Source: Sinorhizobium sp. B11 (GTDB lineage Bacteria > Pseudomonadota > Alphaproteobacteria > Rhizobiales > Rhizobiaceae). Taken from it: DNA of 64,000 bases. Made by a program: the position numbers and the translations under genes. Shown here in pieces: positions 16,868-25,149 of this stretch (position 1 is the first letter of the stretch; each line of letters starts with the position of its first letter). The notes beneath the pieces were generated by a model. The model searched no databases, was not told where the DNA came from, and worked only from the letters and a program-made list of their open reading frames with translations. The stretch is taken from the NCBI GenBank assembly GCA_039725955.1, contig CP091034.1:1736001-1800000 (forward strand). The letters are read 5' to 3'.

Positions 16868-18085
16868 TCAAGCTGCGTTATCGGCGGCGGTCGGTGATAT
16901 GTCGAGTTTGGGGGTGACGGCTTCGAAGAGCGGCAGGGCAGCGGCACCGAGTGCGGCCGTCAACTGGCCGGTCTGGCCGCGAATGACGCGCGGCAGCGCG
17001 CGCGTCCGCCGGCTGGCGACCGAGACTGGAAGCGTCTGCATGGCCGCGACGATATCATCGATAATGGCGTCGGGCAGGGCGCCGCCGAGGATGACGGTCT
17101 CCGGGTCGAGAACGTTTTCCAGCATTGCCACCATCGGCGAAAGATAGTCCGCAGTCTCTGCGACCCACTCCTTCACGACGGGATTACCCTCCCGGTGCAG
17201 CACTTCGATGGCCGCAAAATCGGTATTCTCATAGCCGGCCTCTGCGAGCTTCTCCTTCAGTGCATGCAGCGAGGCATAGCGCTCCAGGCAGCCGCGCTGG
17301 CCGCAAGGGCAGGGCTTGCCGCGCGGAGCGACAACGACGTGGCCGATTTCGCCGGCATTGCCGAAGGCTCCACGGAAGGGCGCGCCGTCGTGGATGAGGC
17401 CGAGACCGACGCCGACGCCGAAATAGATCATGCAGAAATTGGAGATAGCGCGGCCCGCACCGAACAGCCTTTCACCGACGGCCGCCGCATTCGCGTCGTT
17501 TTCGACGATGACGGTCTCGCCGCTGGCTTCGCTCAGAACCGCGGCCGGATTGATGCTGCTCCAGCCGGGCAGGGTAGTGGGGCCGACCGAGCTCATGCCT
17601 TCGATTTCGAAAGGGCCGGGCATGACCACGCCGATGCCGAGAAGCTTCGACGGGAAACGCTTGCGCACCTTCTTCACTTCACCCGCGAAAAGCGGAACGA
17701 TATGTTCCGGGTTGGTATTCACAACCGGCATGATCGTTTCGGAACGGACTTTTCCCGAGAGATCGAGCACCGTCGTCACAATATGGTCGGCAGCGATTTC
17801 GACGCCGATCGTCACCGCTCCGTCAGGGTTGACGGCAAACTGGATCGGTGGCTGGCCGCGGCCGGAGCGCAGCCGGCCAATCTCCATCAGCAGCTGTTCG
17901 TCGACGAGTTCGTCAACGATGTTGGCGACGGCCTGCGCGGTCAGGTGTGTCAGCTTGGCGATATGCATGCGGCCGAGCGATCCATGCATGCGCACGACAT
18001 CGAGCACGACACGACGATTGTGGTCGCGGCTGCGCTCGGGGTTCTTGCCCATCGCGATCTGCTGCTTGCCGGATTGCCGTGTCAT
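16868..18085 (-). CDS. ROK family transcriptional regulator
   Basis: A 405-residue NagC/XylR-type repressor. The N-terminal winged helix-turn-helix spans about residues 20-80 (RVVLDVVRMHGSLGRMHIAKLTHLTAQAVANIVDEL). The ROK sugar-binding domain follows, with ENDANAAAVGE containing the catalytic-type aspartate. It also has the zinc motif GHVVVAPRGKPCPCGQRGCLE with its histidine and three cysteines. Such proteins release DNA on binding a sugar or sugar phosphate. It is first gene of the minus-strand operon and diverges from the importer operon, so it most likely controls both. The operator candidate is the inverted repeat at 18145-18162. Confidence 0.9.
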   Translation of the reverse strand: MTRQSGKQQIAMGKNPERSRDHNRRVVLDVVRMHGSLGRMHIAKLTHLTAQAVANIVDELVDEQLLMEIGRLRSGRGQPPIQFAVNPDGAVTIGVEIAADHIVTTVLDLSGKVRSETIMPVVNTNPEHIVPLFAGEVKKVRKRFPSKLLGIGVVMPGPFEIEGMSSVGPTTLPGWSSINPAAVLSEASGETVIVENDANAAAVGERLFGAGRAISNFCMIYFGVGVGLGLIHDGAPFRGAFGNAGEIGHVVVAPRGKPCPCGQRGCLERYASLHALKEKLAEAGYENTDFAAIEVLHREGNPVVKEWVAETADYLSPMVAMLENVLDPETVILGGALPDAIIDDIVAAMQTLPVSVASRRTRALPRVIRGQTGQLTAALGAAALPLFEAVTPKLDISPTAADNAA

Positions 18086-18144
18086 CTCTCCGCCCTCGTC
18101 TCTGCCGGTATGGATAGCGCCGATATCATGAAGTGGGCAATAGA

Positions 18145-18162
18145 ATAATTAAACTAAATTAT
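18145..18162. promoter_or_regulatory. Putative ROK operator, ATAATT-N6-AATTAT
   Basis: A perfect A/T-rich inverted repeat ATAATT (18145-18150) and AATTAT (18157-18162) sits 60 bases before the ROK start, in an otherwise GC-rich divergent region. A TTGACA -35-like box lies next to it at 18167-18172 reading toward the importer operon, but no convincing -10 at the right distance was found. A/T-rich palindromes are typical of NagC/Mlc-type ROK operators. Binding by this regulator is inference. Confidence 0.5.
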
Positions 18163-18347
18163 CTTATTGACAAAGCCTCCCATACGAACCAGCCTGAAAG
18201 GGTCGCAGTGCGATGCCGAGGAAGAGGAGCCTCAGTTCCATCTTTCCGAGCCAATCAAATCGGGGCGCTGCCGATGTGCGGGATGCCCTGGGGAACCAGA
18301 TGAGCGCGAGCGGAAGGATGCCGGCTCGGGCAATGGAGGAATAGATT

Positions 18348-19604
18348 ATGCGTCGCGGAATCTTATTGGCTGGCCTGTTTGCCGGCATCAGCATGGTTGC
18401 GGTCAACAGCGCCCAGGCGGTCGAAATCGAATATTGGCAGTATGTCTATGATACGCGCGTCAAGGCGATGGACCAGCTGATCGCCAATTTCGAAAAGGCC
18501 AATCCCGACATCACCGTCAAGCAGACGACCTTCCCCTATGCCGATTACCAGACACGCGTCGTTGCCGCCAATCTCGCCGGTAACGGCCCTGACGTGATGC
18601 AGCTCTTCTATGGCTGGCTCGACCAGTTCATCGCCGGCGGCCTGCTGCAGCCGCTGCCGACAGACGCTTTCCCGCATGACCAGATCGAGAAGGATTTCTT
18701 CCCGATCGTGACGGCGATGAAGCGTGGCGACGATTATTACGGCCTGCCGACCGCCGTACGCTCGCTGGCGCTCTTCTACAACAAGAAGCTCTTCCAGGAA
18801 GCAGGCCTAGACCCGAACAAGCCGCCGCAGACGGTCGATGAATTCGTCGCCGCCGCCGAAAAGACCGTCAAGCGCGACGCCGCCGGCAACATTGCCGTCG
18901 AAGGCACGACGCTCGATATGGGCGGCCAGGATCACCAGTGGTGGCGTGAGGTACTGATCCGCCAGTTTGGCGGCGAGCCCTATACTGCTGACTATTCCAA
19001 GGTCACCTACAACAGCGATGCCGGCATCAAGGCGCTGAAATTCTACACCAGCCTGCAGACTGAAAAGAAGGTCGGTCAGACCGGCTTCATGGATGAGGGC
19101 CAGGCAGCCTTCCGCGGCGGCAAGGCGGCGATGACGATCGACGGCACCTTCCGCCTCGGCTCCTTCGGCAGCATCAAGGACTTCGAATGGGGCGTCACCG
19201 AGCTTCCCGCCAACGCTGACGGCGTGCGCTCCAACTATGCGAGCTATTTCGCCAACGGCATCGGCGCCAAGGTCTCCGGCGAAAAGCTTGAAGCCTCCAA
19301 GAAGTTCCTCGCTTACGTCACCTCGCCGGAAGCCATGAAGATCTGGCTCGGCACGGTTGGCGAACTTCCGGCTCGTCGCGAGGCTGCTCTCACCGACGAA
19401 AACCTCAAGAACCCGATCTATGCGCCGTTCCTGAAGGCACTCGCTTATTCGCACACTTCGCTCTTCGTGGATGAAGCCGGTCAGCGCCAGAACGCCATCG
19501 ATATGGTCAACCGCGTTCTGCTTGAGGGCCAGTCGCCCGAGGATTCCCTTGCTCAGGCCGCAACCGCCGAGCAGGAAATCATCGACAACGCAAAGAGCAA
19601 ATAA
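18348..19604 (+). CDS. Carbohydrate ABC transporter substrate-binding protein (MalE type)
   Basis: A 418-residue periplasmic solute-binding protein of family 1. The signal peptide spans about residues 1-25 (MRRGILLAGLFAGISMVAVNSAQA). The mature protein begins VEIEYWQYVYDTRVKAMDQL, typical of sugar binders, and contains NLAGNGPDVMQLFYGWLDQFI and the aromatic residues expected to stack on a sugar. GGAGGAATAG before the ATG is a good ribosome-binding site. It is the first gene of a tight operon that also encodes two MalFG permeases, a lyase, a MalK ATPase and a PfkB kinase, so the ligand is probably a sugar conjugate processed by those enzymes. Confidence 0.92.
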   Translation: MRRGILLAGLFAGISMVAVNSAQAVEIEYWQYVYDTRVKAMDQLIANFEKANPDITVKQTTFPYADYQTRVVAANLAGNGPDVMQLFYGWLDQFIAGGLLQPLPTDAFPHDQIEKDFFPIVTAMKRGDDYYGLPTAVRSLALFYNKKLFQEAGLDPNKPPQTVDEFVAAAEKTVKRDAAGNIAVEGTTLDMGGQDHQWWREVLIRQFGGEPYTADYSKVTYNSDAGIKALKFYTSLQTEKKVGQTGFMDEGQAAFRGGKAAMTIDGTFRLGSFGSIKDFEWGVTELPANADGVRSNYASYFANGIGAKVSGEKLEASKKFLAYVTSPEAMKIWLGTVGELPARREAALTDENLKNPIYAPFLKALAYSHTSLFVDEAGQRQNAIDMVNRVLLEGQSPEDSLAQAATAEQEIIDNAKSK

Positions 19605-19613
19605 GGGACGGCC

Positions 19614-20561
19614 ATGAGCTCCGCACCCGCGAATACGGAAGGGGCGGCTATCAGCCGTCCCGCCGGATCGTTCTGGGATCGGCTGACGATGCGCCAGAAA
19701 CGCCTTGTCTGGGTCTGGACATTCCTGGCCCTGCCGATCCTGTTTTACTGCGTGATCCGCTTTTATCCGACGCTGCAGGCCTTCTACCTGTCGTTCACCA
19801 ATTGGAATCTGATGAAACCGCCGAAATTCATCGGCGTCGCCAATTATGTGAAGCTCTATAACGACCCGCAGTTCTGGAAGGTTTTCCGCAATACTTTCAC
19901 CTATCTCATCATCGGCACGCCGCTGAGCCTGATTATCTCTTTCGTCGTGGCCTTCTTTCTGGATCGCGTGCGTTTCCTGCACGGCCTGATCCGCGCACTC
20001 TATTTCCTGCCGTTCCTGACGACGGCGGCCGCCATGGCCTGGGTCTGGCGCTGGTTCTATCAGCCGGCCCCGATCGGAGTCATCAACGACGTGCTCGGCA
20101 TGATCGGCCTGCCGCAGCAGCAGTTCATCCGCTCCGTAGATCAGGCGCTGCCGTCGATCATGGTGACCTCCATTTGGGCCGGCCTCGGCTTCCAGATCAT
20201 CATCTTCATGGCCGGCCTTCGCGCCATCCCGAACACATTCTATGAGGCCGCGAAGATCGACGGTCTCGGCGAATGGCCGATCCTCTGGAAGATCACGCTG
20301 CCGCTCCTGAAGCCGACGACCGTCTTCCTCGTCGTCTTTTCTTCGATCGGCTTCCTGCGCATCTTCGACCAGGTCTACAACATGACGACCAACGATCCCG
20401 GTGGCCCGCTCGGATCGACCAAGCCACTGGTTCTCATGATCTATCAGACGGCCTTTTCATCCTACAACATGGGTTATGCAGCTGCGCAGACCGTCGTGCT
20501 CTTCGCAATCCTGCTCTGCGTCTCCCTGCTGCAGCTCTGGATACTGAGGGAACGCAAATGA
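19614..20561 (+). CDS. Carbohydrate ABC transporter permease (MalF type)
   Basis: A 315-residue inner-membrane permease with six predicted helices. The family EAA loop, which contacts the ATPase, is visible as EAAKIDGLGEWPILWKITLPLLKP. It follows the binding-protein gene by 9 bases and overlaps the next permease gene at ATGA. It should form a heterodimer with the product of 20558-21415 and be driven by the MalK-like ATPase at 22933-23964. Substrate is set by the binding protein and remains unknown. Confidence 0.93.
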   Translation: MSSAPANTEGAAISRPAGSFWDRLTMRQKRLVWVWTFLALPILFYCVIRFYPTLQAFYLSFTNWNLMKPPKFIGVANYVKLYNDPQFWKVFRNTFTYLIIGTPLSLIISFVVAFFLDRVRFLHGLIRALYFLPFLTTAAAMAWVWRWFYQPAPIGVINDVLGMIGLPQQQFIRSVDQALPSIMVTSIWAGLGFQIIIFMAGLRAIPNTFYEAAKIDGLGEWPILWKITLPLLKPTTVFLVVFSSIGFLRIFDQVYNMTTNDPGGPLGSTKPLVLMIYQTAFSSYNMGYAAAQTVVLFAILLCVSLLQLWILRERK

Positions 20562-21415
20562 GTGCCGTGACCACGAACACCGCGGCACCCTTGCCGAAAG
20601 CCAATATCCGCCCGGGCGCCATTATCACGTGGACGCTGCTTTTCATCGGCGGCCTCATCATGGTCTCGCCGCTGCTCTTCATGTTCTCGACCTCGCTGAA
20701 GACGGCAGGCCAGGTCTACGACCTGCGTCTCATCCCGGCCGAGCCAACGCTGCAGAACTACATCACCGTTCTCTCCGACGGTCGCTTCATGCGCTGGTTC
20801 CTGAACTCGACGATCGTTGCCTGCACGGTGACGCTCTCGAACGTCTTCTTCGACAGCCTTGTCGGCTATACGCTCGCCAAGTTCGAATTCCGCGGCCGTT
20901 ACCTGATCTTCCTGGCGATCCTCTCGACGCTGATGATCCCGACGGAAATGCTCGTCATTCCCTGGTATCTGATGTCGGCACAGCTCGGCTGGCTGGACAG
21001 CTATTGGGGCATCATGTTCCCGGGCATGATGACCGCTTTCGGCACCTTCCTGATGAAGCAGTTCTTCGAGACGGTCCCGAACGATTTCCTCGAGGCTGCC
21101 CGCATCGATGGCCTGAACGAATTCCAGATCTGGTGGAAGGTGGCGATGCCGCTGGTCACACCGGCGCTGTCAGCGCTCGCCATCTTCACCTTCCTCGGCA
21201 ACTGGACGGCCTTCTTCTGGCCGCTGATCGTCACCACCAGCCGCGAACTCTATACGCTGCCGGTTGGCCTCTCGAGCTTTGCCGTCGAGCAATCCATCCA
21301 ATGGGAAATGATCATGACCGGTGCGGCACTCGCGACATTGCCGACGCTGCTCGTCTTCCTGGTGCTGCAGCGCTACATCGTGCGCGGCGTCATGCTGGCC
21401 GGTCTGAAGGGATAA
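20558..21415 (+). CDS. Carbohydrate ABC transporter permease (MalG type)
   Basis: A 285-residue inner-membrane permease with six helices and the EAA motif EAARIDGLNEFQIWWKVAMPLVTP. The start at 20558 (MSAVTTNTAAPLPKANIRPG) overlaps the stop of the upstream permease by four bases, indicating translational coupling. A longer frame beginning at 20273 is only antecedent read-through of the neighbouring gene. It pairs with the MalF-type subunit. The lyase gene follows after 3 bases. Confidence 0.92.
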   Translation: MSAVTTNTAAPLPKANIRPGAIITWTLLFIGGLIMVSPLLFMFSTSLKTAGQVYDLRLIPAEPTLQNYITVLSDGRFMRWFLNSTIVACTVTLSNVFFDSLVGYTLAKFEFRGRYLIFLAILSTLMIPTEMLVIPWYLMSAQLGWLDSYWGIMFPGMMTAFGTFLMKQFFETVPNDFLEAARIDGLNEFQIWWKVAMPLVTPALSALAIFTFLGNWTAFFWPLIVTTSRELYTLPVGLSSFAVEQSIQWEMIMTGAALATLPTLLVFLVLQRYIVRGVMLAGLKG

Positions 21416-21418
21416 GAC

Positions 21419-22933
21419 ATGACCGAAACCAATCCACGCCTTGCCGACAAGAGCGTCTTTCCTGACCCTGTCTACAAGGAAACGGTGCTGAAGCCGCTCT
21501 TCGATGGCGCCAAGACGCATCATGTCGACGGTTTCCGCCGCATCGACCGTGCCCATCTCGTCATGCTGGTTGAAACCGGCATTCTCGACCGCGAACAGGC
21601 CGGCAAGATCGCCGCCGCACTCGAAGCGATCGATCGCGACATCAACCCGCAAAAGCTCGTCTATACCGGCGAGGTCGAAGACTTCTTCTTCCTCATCGAG
21701 AAGGAGTTGAAGGCCCGCATCGGCGTCGATATCGCCGGTCGCCTGCACACTGCGCGCTCGCGCAACGACATTGACCACACGCTGTTCAAGCTCGGCCTGA
21801 AGGAGCGCATCGACGCTCTGATGGTCAAGGCGCGTACGCTCCTCGATGCCATGATTGCGGCAGCCGACTGGGAAAAGGAGACGTTGATCGTTGCCTATAC
21901 GCACGGGCAGCCGGCCCAGCCGACAACCTTCGGCCATTATCTTTCGGCGGCGATCGAAGTGCTGATCCGCGATATCGAGCGCTTTGCCGAGGCGCGCGAG
22001 ATCGTCAACCTGAGCCCCATGGGTGCTGCAGCGATCACCACGTCAGGCTTCCCGATCGATCGCGCCCGCGTCGCCGAACTGCTGGGCTTTGCCGCGCCGC
22101 TCCGCAATTCCTACAGCTGCATCGCCGCGGTCGACTACACAACCTCGACCTACAGTGCGATCGAGTTGATGTTTCTGCATCTCGGCCGCCTGATCCAGGA
22201 TTTCCAGTTCTGGACGAGCTTCGAAGTGGGCCAGATCTATGTTCCCAATGCGCTGGTGCAGATCTCCTCGATCATGCCGCAGAAACGCAATCCGGTGCCG
22301 ATCGAGCATATGCGCCATCTTGCAAGCCAGACCTTTGGTCGCGCCCGCACCGTGCTCGACGTCATGCACAATACGCCCTTCACCGACATGAACGACAGCG
22401 AAGGCGAAACGCAGGGCATGGGCTACGAGGCCTTCCATTCCGCCGGACGCGTGCTCGACCTGCTGGCAGCCTTCGTCGCGCAGATCAGCATCGATCCTGA
22501 GCGCGTGGCGAACAATATCCGCCGCTCCTGCATCACCATCACCGAACTCGCGGATTCGCTGGTCCGCCTCGAAGGATTGTCCTTCCGGCAGGCGCATGAG
22601 ATTGCCGCAACGGTCGCCCGCGCCGTCGTCGCCAAGGGCGGCGGTCTTTCAGACGATGGCTATGGGCCTTTCCTCGTAGCTTTCGAGGAATTGGCCGGCC
22701 GCAAACCCGGCATCGACAAGGCACAATTTGCCGAGATCGTCTCGCCGGAACATTTCGTTGCCGTCCGCGCGCGCTTCGGCGGTCCCGCGCCGGCACCGAT
22801 GGCGGATGCGCTTGCAGCCTACCAGGAAAAGGCTGCCGCATTCGCCGCAGATGCGCAGGAAAACGCAGCGCGCGAAGCCGCCGCTGCCGAGGAACTTCAA
22901 ACCAGATTCACGGCATTGATGGGGGCCGCCTGA
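21419..22933 (+). CDS. Argininosuccinate lyase-like enzyme of a sugar-uptake operon
   Basis: A 504-residue member of the fumarase/aspartase/argininosuccinate lyase superfamily, which cleaves C-N or C-O bonds and releases fumarate. Signature motifs are LHTARSRND (residues 109-117), THGQPAQPTT (161-170), and the flexible catalytic loop SSIMPQKRNP (283-292) with the catalytic serine. Housekeeping ArgH is about 460-470 residues and has GSS rather than ISS before MPQK. This protein is longer and lies inside a carbohydrate importer operon, not an arg locus. Ethylenediamine-disuccinate lyase is an ArgH-like enzyme of similar length acting on N-substituted aspartate. A related role here is inference. 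The true substrate is unknown. Confidence 0.82.
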   Translation: MTETNPRLADKSVFPDPVYKETVLKPLFDGAKTHHVDGFRRIDRAHLVMLVETGILDREQAGKIAAALEAIDRDINPQKLVYTGEVEDFFFLIEKELKARIGVDIAGRLHTARSRNDIDHTLFKLGLKERIDALMVKARTLLDAMIAAADWEKETLIVAYTHGQPAQPTTFGHYLSAAIEVLIRDIERFAEAREIVNLSPMGAAAITTSGFPIDRARVAELLGFAAPLRNSYSCIAAVDYTTSTYSAIELMFLHLGRLIQDFQFWTSFEVGQIYVPNALVQISSIMPQKRNPVPIEHMRHLASQTFGRARTVLDVMHNTPFTDMNDSEGETQGMGYEAFHSAGRVLDLLAAFVAQISIDPERVANNIRRSCITITELADSLVRLEGLSFRQAHEIAATVARAVVAKGGGLSDDGYGPFLVAFEELAGRKPGIDKAQFAEIVSPEHFVAVRARFGGPAPAPMADALAAYQEKAAAFAADAQENAAREAAAAEELQTRFTALMGAA

Positions 22934-23964
22934 TGGCAAATATCGAACTGCAGGGGCTCGTCAAACGCTACGGCAAGCTGGATGTCGTCCACGGCATCGA
23001 TCTTGCGATCGCCGACGGCGAGTTCGTCGTCTTCGTCGGCCCGTCCGGCTGCGGAAAATCCACGACGCTGCGCATGATCGCCGGTCTGGAAGACATATCC
23101 GGCGGCACGCTGAAAATCGGCGGCGAGGTGGTCAACGAACGCGAGCCGAAACAGCGCAATATCGCCATGGTGTTTCAGAACTACGCCATCTATCCGCATA
23201 TGAGCGTACGCCAGAATATTGGTTTCGGCCTTTACACCTCGAAGCTGTCGCAGGTGGAAAAAGACAAGCGCATCGACGAGACGGCGCAGATCCTCGGCCT
23301 GACCGATTATCTCGCTCGCCGCCCCGCAGCACTGTCAGGCGGCCAGCGCCAGCGCGTCGCGATCGGCCGCGCCATGGTCCGCAATCCCTCAGCCTTTCTC
23401 TTCGATGAGCCGCTGTCGAATCTCGACGCCCAGCTTCGCACCCAGATGCGCATCGAGATCAAGCGCCTGCACCAGCGGCTCGGCACGACAATCGTCTATG
23501 TCACGCACGATCAGGTGGAGGCCATGACCATGGCTGACCGCATCGTTGTCATGAAGGACGGCCACATCCTGCAGGCGGGAACGCCGATGGATATCTACGA
23601 GAACCCCGCCGATGTCTTTACCGCACGCTTCATCGGCAGCCCGTCGATGAACCTGCTTCCGGGCACGGCGGCAGCCGATGGTCTGCGCATCGGGCAGGGC
23701 GGTCCCCATCTGATCGGCGTACGCCCGCATGATCTTGTCATTGGCGAGGAAGCCGGCGTTCTGTCGCTCTCGGGCACGGTGACGGCCGTCGAGCCGCTCG
23801 GCGCCGAAACGCTGGTGCATTTCGATGTCGCCGGAACATCGGTGATTGCTACGGCCCCCGGTAAGGTGATACCGGCCGTCGGAAGCGCGGTGACTGCCCA
23901 TGCAACGTCAGGTGCTCTCTATGTTTTCGATGCAAAAACGGAAAAGGCCCTCGGGCGCCAATGA
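22933..23964 (+). CDS. Carbohydrate ABC transporter ATPase (MalK/UgpC type)
   Basis: A 343-residue ATPase with Walker A GPSGCGKST, signature LSGGQRQRV, Walker B FLFDEP and the H-loop YVTHDQVEAMTMADR, followed by a C-terminal TOBE domain (about residues 235-340) that is shorter than in E. coli MalK. It overlaps the lyase stop by one base and the PfkB start by four bases. It energises the MalFG-type permease pair encoded upstream. Confidence 0.93.
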   Translation: MANIELQGLVKRYGKLDVVHGIDLAIADGEFVVFVGPSGCGKSTTLRMIAGLEDISGGTLKIGGEVVNEREPKQRNIAMVFQNYAIYPHMSVRQNIGFGLYTSKLSQVEKDKRIDETAQILGLTDYLARRPAALSGGQRQRVAIGRAMVRNPSAFLFDEPLSNLDAQLRTQMRIEIKRLHQRLGTTIVYVTHDQVEAMTMADRIVVMKDGHILQAGTPMDIYENPADVFTARFIGSPSMNLLPGTAAADGLRIGQGGPHLIGVRPHDLVIGEEAGVLSLSGTVTAVEPLGAETLVHFDVAGTSVIATAPGKVIPAVGSAVTAHATSGALYVFDAKTEKALGRQ

Positions 23965-24857
23965 CATCTGACAGTGACATCCGATCGGCGGTGCTCAGCA
24001 TTGGCCGGACCTACTGCGACCTGATTTTCACAGGTCTGGAGACTATGCCCGTTCTCGGGCGCGAGCTCTTTGCTGATGACCTGCGCATTGCCGCAGGCGG
24101 CGGCGCTTTCATCATGGCCGCTTATTCCGCCCATATCGGCCGCAAGACCGCCTTGCTCTCCCGCCTCGGAACGGACGGACTTTCCAACGGTCTGGCGGGC
24201 GAACTGCAGGCAAGTGGGGTCGATCTGCGCTTTCTCGACCGGGCGGTCGACGCTGGTCCGCAGGTTACCGTCGCCATCAACAATGGCGAGGAACGCGCCT
24301 TTCTGTCGCGCCGCGCTGGCAGCGCTGAACCTGCAACGCTCAAAGAGGCGCTTGCCTGGAGCGAGGCGCGTCACCTGCACATCGCCGAATTCGCAACCCT
24401 TGCGGAAATCCCCCACTTGATTGCGAAAGCCAGGGAAAACGGGCTTACGGTATCGCTCGACCCGAGCTGGGATGAGGCCCTGATCTACCAGCAGGATTTC
24501 CTCGATCGCTGCGAAGGCATTGATCTCTTCCTTCCCAATGTCGAGGAAGCCATAGCGATTACCGGACGTTCCGATCCGACAGAAGCACTCGACAGGCTCG
24601 CCGAGCGCTTCCCGGCCGTCGCGCTGAAAGCAGGCGCCGGCGGTGCTTATTTCGCGGCCGCCAGCGTCCGGCTCCATCAGAATGCTCCCACCGTCAAGGT
24701 CGTGGATACGACGGGAGCAGGGGATGCCTTCAATGCCGGGCTCATCCATGCCTGGCTTGGCGGCGCGAGTGCCGATATCTGCCTGCGCGAAGGCATTGCC
24801 ATGGGCAGCCTGGCGGTTCAGGCTGCGGGCGGCGCTGCGATCCTTCCCTCACGCTAG
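23961..24857 (+). CDS. PfkB family carbohydrate kinase
   Basis: A 298-residue ribokinase-like kinase that phosphorylates a sugar or nucleoside hydroxyl using ATP. The C-terminal anion-hole motif DTTGAGDAFNAGL (near residues 249-261) includes the catalytic aspartate. The N-terminal substrate-binding region has GGGAFIMAAYSAHIGRKTALLSRLGTDGLS. It overlaps the ATPase gene by four bases (ATGA) and is the last gene of the operon. Its likely task is to phosphorylate the sugar released by the deacetylase and lyase of this locus, but the substrate is not evident. Confidence 0.9.
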   Translation: MTSDSDIRSAVLSIGRTYCDLIFTGLETMPVLGRELFADDLRIAAGGGAFIMAAYSAHIGRKTALLSRLGTDGLSNGLAGELQASGVDLRFLDRAVDAGPQVTVAINNGEERAFLSRRAGSAEPATLKEALAWSEARHLHIAEFATLAEIPHLIAKARENGLTVSLDPSWDEALIYQQDFLDRCEGIDLFLPNVEEAIAITGRSDPTEALDRLAERFPAVALKAGAGGAYFAAASVRLHQNAPTVKVVDTTGAGDAFNAGLIHAWLGGASADICLREGIAMGSLAVQAAGGAAILPSR

Positions 24858-24864
24858 GCTCTGG

Positions 24865-24898
24865 GCGATGCCGCGGTCTTTTCAGTGCCGCGGATCGC
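24865..24898 (+). terminator. Hairpin downstream of the importer-lyase-kinase operon
   Basis: GCGAT-g-CCGCGG (24865-24876) pairs with CCGCGG-ATCGC (24888-24898) around an 11-base loop, 8 bases after the PfkB stop. It has one bulged base and no long T-run, so it is a terminator candidate, possibly assisted by rho. Confidence 0.5.
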
Positions 24899-25025
24899 TC
24901 TAATTAAGCTGAAGCGGCGCGGAAATCGCTGCACCGGACGGAACCCGGAATATTGGCGTCGAGCCCGCGGGCTTGCTGCGGAACAGCTTGCACTTGCCGC
25001 GCTATCCAGCTGTTTCCTTACGAAT

Positions 25026-25037
25026 ATTTCATGAAAT
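25026..25037. promoter_or_regulatory. Palindrome upstream of the MacAB-like operon
   Basis: ATTTCATGAAAT is a perfect 12-base palindrome about 113 bases before the efflux operon start, in a 292-base intergenic stretch. It has the look of an operator for a dimeric regulator, but no regulator is encoded nearby on this side. Confidence 0.3.
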
Positions 25038-25149
25038 TCAGCCGCATTTCCGTACCATCATCAGGGCATCGGTAATGTTGGGTTCATGTTCGTTGTGATT
25101 ATTCTGGCGCGAACAGGCCAGGCATGGCGAAGCATATTTCGAGGATGAC

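Noticed and set aside
18167..18172. TTGACA box as a full sigma-70 promoter of the importer operon
   Set aside because: No -10 box at 16-18 bases; only reported as part of the operator region.
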